Assembly: GCA_902783205.1 (NCBI GenBank)
Contig: CACZQE010000131.1
Span: forward strand, 1-8,936
DNA length: 8,936 bases
Direction: 5' to 3'
Source: an uncultured Lachnospiraceae bacterium
GTDB taxonomy: Bacteria; Bacillota_A; Clostridia; Lachnospirales; Lachnospiraceae
Shown here: positions 8,123 through 8,936 of the stretch, piece by piece
Position numbering within the stretch: the stretch's first letter is position 1
Layout of the letters: each line of letters opens with the position of its first letter
The notes under the pieces: generated by a model
Databases searched by the model: none
What the model saw: only the letters and a program-made list of their open reading frames with translations
Told to the model about the DNA's origin: nothing
Program-made: the position numbers and the translations under genes

Positions 8123-8936
8123 ATGAAGAGTGATCAGGTTAAGAAAGGAATGGCGCAGGCGCCCCACCGCTCACTGTTTAATGCGCTGGGCTATACAAAA
8201 GAAGAAATGGAAAGACCCCTTGTAGGTATTGTATGTTCCTACAATGAGATCGTTCCCGGCCATATGAACCTGGATAAGATTACGGAAGCCGTCAAGCTCG
8301 GCGTAGCCATGGCAGGCGGCACACCGGTCGTATTCCCGGCAATCGCTGTCTGTGACGGTATTGCCATGGGCCATGTGGGCATGAAGTACTCACTGGTAAC
8401 CCGTGAGCTGATCGCGGATTCCACAGAGTGTATGGCAAAAGCACATCAGTTTGACGCCCTCGTTATGATTCCCAACTGTGATAAAAATGTACCGGGTCTC
8501 CTGATGGCAGCAGCAAGGATCAATGTACCGACCGTATTTGTCAGCGGCGGACCTATGCTGGCAGGACATGTGGACGGATGCAAGAGAAGCCTTTCCTCCA
8601 TGTTTGAGGCAGTCGGAGCCTACGAGGCAGGCAAAATGTCTGCGGACAAGGTAGAAGAGTACGTGAATAATGTATGCCCTACCTGTGGCTCCTGCTCCGG
8701 TATGTATACAGCCAATTCCATGAACTGTATGACAGAGGTTATCGGCATGGGCCTGGCTGGAAATGGTACGATTCCTGCAGTATATTCTGAGAGGATCCGC
8801 CTGGCCAAGCACGCAGGAATGAAGGTCATGGAGATGCTTGAAAAGAACATCCGTCCTTCCGACATCATGACAAAGGAAGCCTTCCTGAACTGCCTGACCG
8901 TAGATATGGCTCTTGGCTGTTCTACCAATACCATGC
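8123..8936 (+). CDS. ilvD: Dihydroxy-acid dehydratase, 5' part (cut by window end)
   Basis: Dehydrates 2,3-dihydroxy-isovalerate and 2,3-dihydroxy-3-methylvalerate, the last step common to valine and isoleucine precursors, which also supplies 2-ketoisovalerate for leucine. 271 residues are visible of the roughly 550-610 expected; the frame runs off the right edge. Motifs are [18 protein letters not shown] (36-53), [20 protein letters not shown] (71-90), [12 protein letters not shown] TRELIADS (93-100), [16 protein letters not shown] (115-130), VFVSGGPM (138-145), [18 protein letters not shown] (185-202) and MALGCSTNT (262-270). Cys119 and Cys191 are expected Fe-S ligands, and Lys121 of CDK is the family's metal-site lysine. 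The VPGH motif has Gly where the [2Fe-2S] plant-type enzymes have a third Cys, which suggests the oxygen-sensitive E. coli-like [4Fe-4S] class and suits an anaerobe. AGGAGGG (8108-8114) lies eight bases before the ATG. It is 20 bases after leuB, in the same operon. Confidence 0.96.
   Translation, partial: MKSDQVKKGMAQAPHRSLFNALGYTKEEMERPLVGIVCSYNEIVPGHMNLDKITEAVKLGVAMAGGTPVVFPAIAVCDGIAMGHVGMKYSLVTRELIADSTECMAKAHQFDALVMIPNCDKNVPGLLMAAARINVPTVFVSGGPMLAGHVDGCKRSLSSMFEAVGAYEAGKMSADKVEEYVNNVCPTCGSCSGMYTANSMNCMTEVIGMGLAGNGTIPAVYSERIRLAKHAGMKVMEMLEKNIRPSDIMTKEAFLNCLTVDMALGCSTNTM

Overview
The window looks like chromosomal DNA from an anaerobic member of the Bacillota, class Clostridia, most like Lachnospiraceae. 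This rests on protein style (GlnRS, IMPDH and IlvD read like clostridial homologues), a clostridial-type NfnAB pair, a moderate G+C content, strong purine-rich ribosome binding sites and short U-tailed terminators. All genes lie on the + strand. The content is core metabolism, with no sign of phage, insertion sequences, CRISPR, tRNA or rRNA.

Layout. (1) 1-309 is the 3' end of a probable C39-like cysteine peptidase gene cut by the window edge. (2) 326-4321 holds glnS (glutaminyl-tRNA synthetase, with an aberrant KMSKS loop), then nfnA and nfnB, the two subunits of a ferredoxin/NADH/NADPH electron-bifurcating transhydrogenase. nfnA and nfnB overlap by one base, and a strong intrinsic terminator follows at 4331-4366. 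(3) A consensus promoter at 4418-4446, with a perfect 12-bp palindrome at its start point, drives guaB (IMP dehydrogenase, 4538-5995), which ends at a second terminator (6034-6079). (4) 6213-6899 encodes a membrane-anchored N-acetylmuramoyl-L-alanine amidase of the T7-lysozyme/PGRP type. (5) 7020 to the right edge holds leuB and the 5' part of ilvD, genes of branched-chain amino acid synthesis.

The genes form several short transcription units rather than one pathway. NfnAB balances the NADH, NADPH and ferredoxin pools, and the biosynthetic enzymes here draw on or feed those pools: IMPDH and LeuB make NADH.

The most interesting unexplained feature lies between the amidase gene and leuB. A 35-codon open frame (6903-7010) has four consecutive leucine codons followed by overlapping alternative RNA hairpins. 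It ends 9 bases before the leuB start. This resembles a leucine leader peptide, but no U-tailed attenuator is visible, and a competing promoter reading of the same bases would exclude it.
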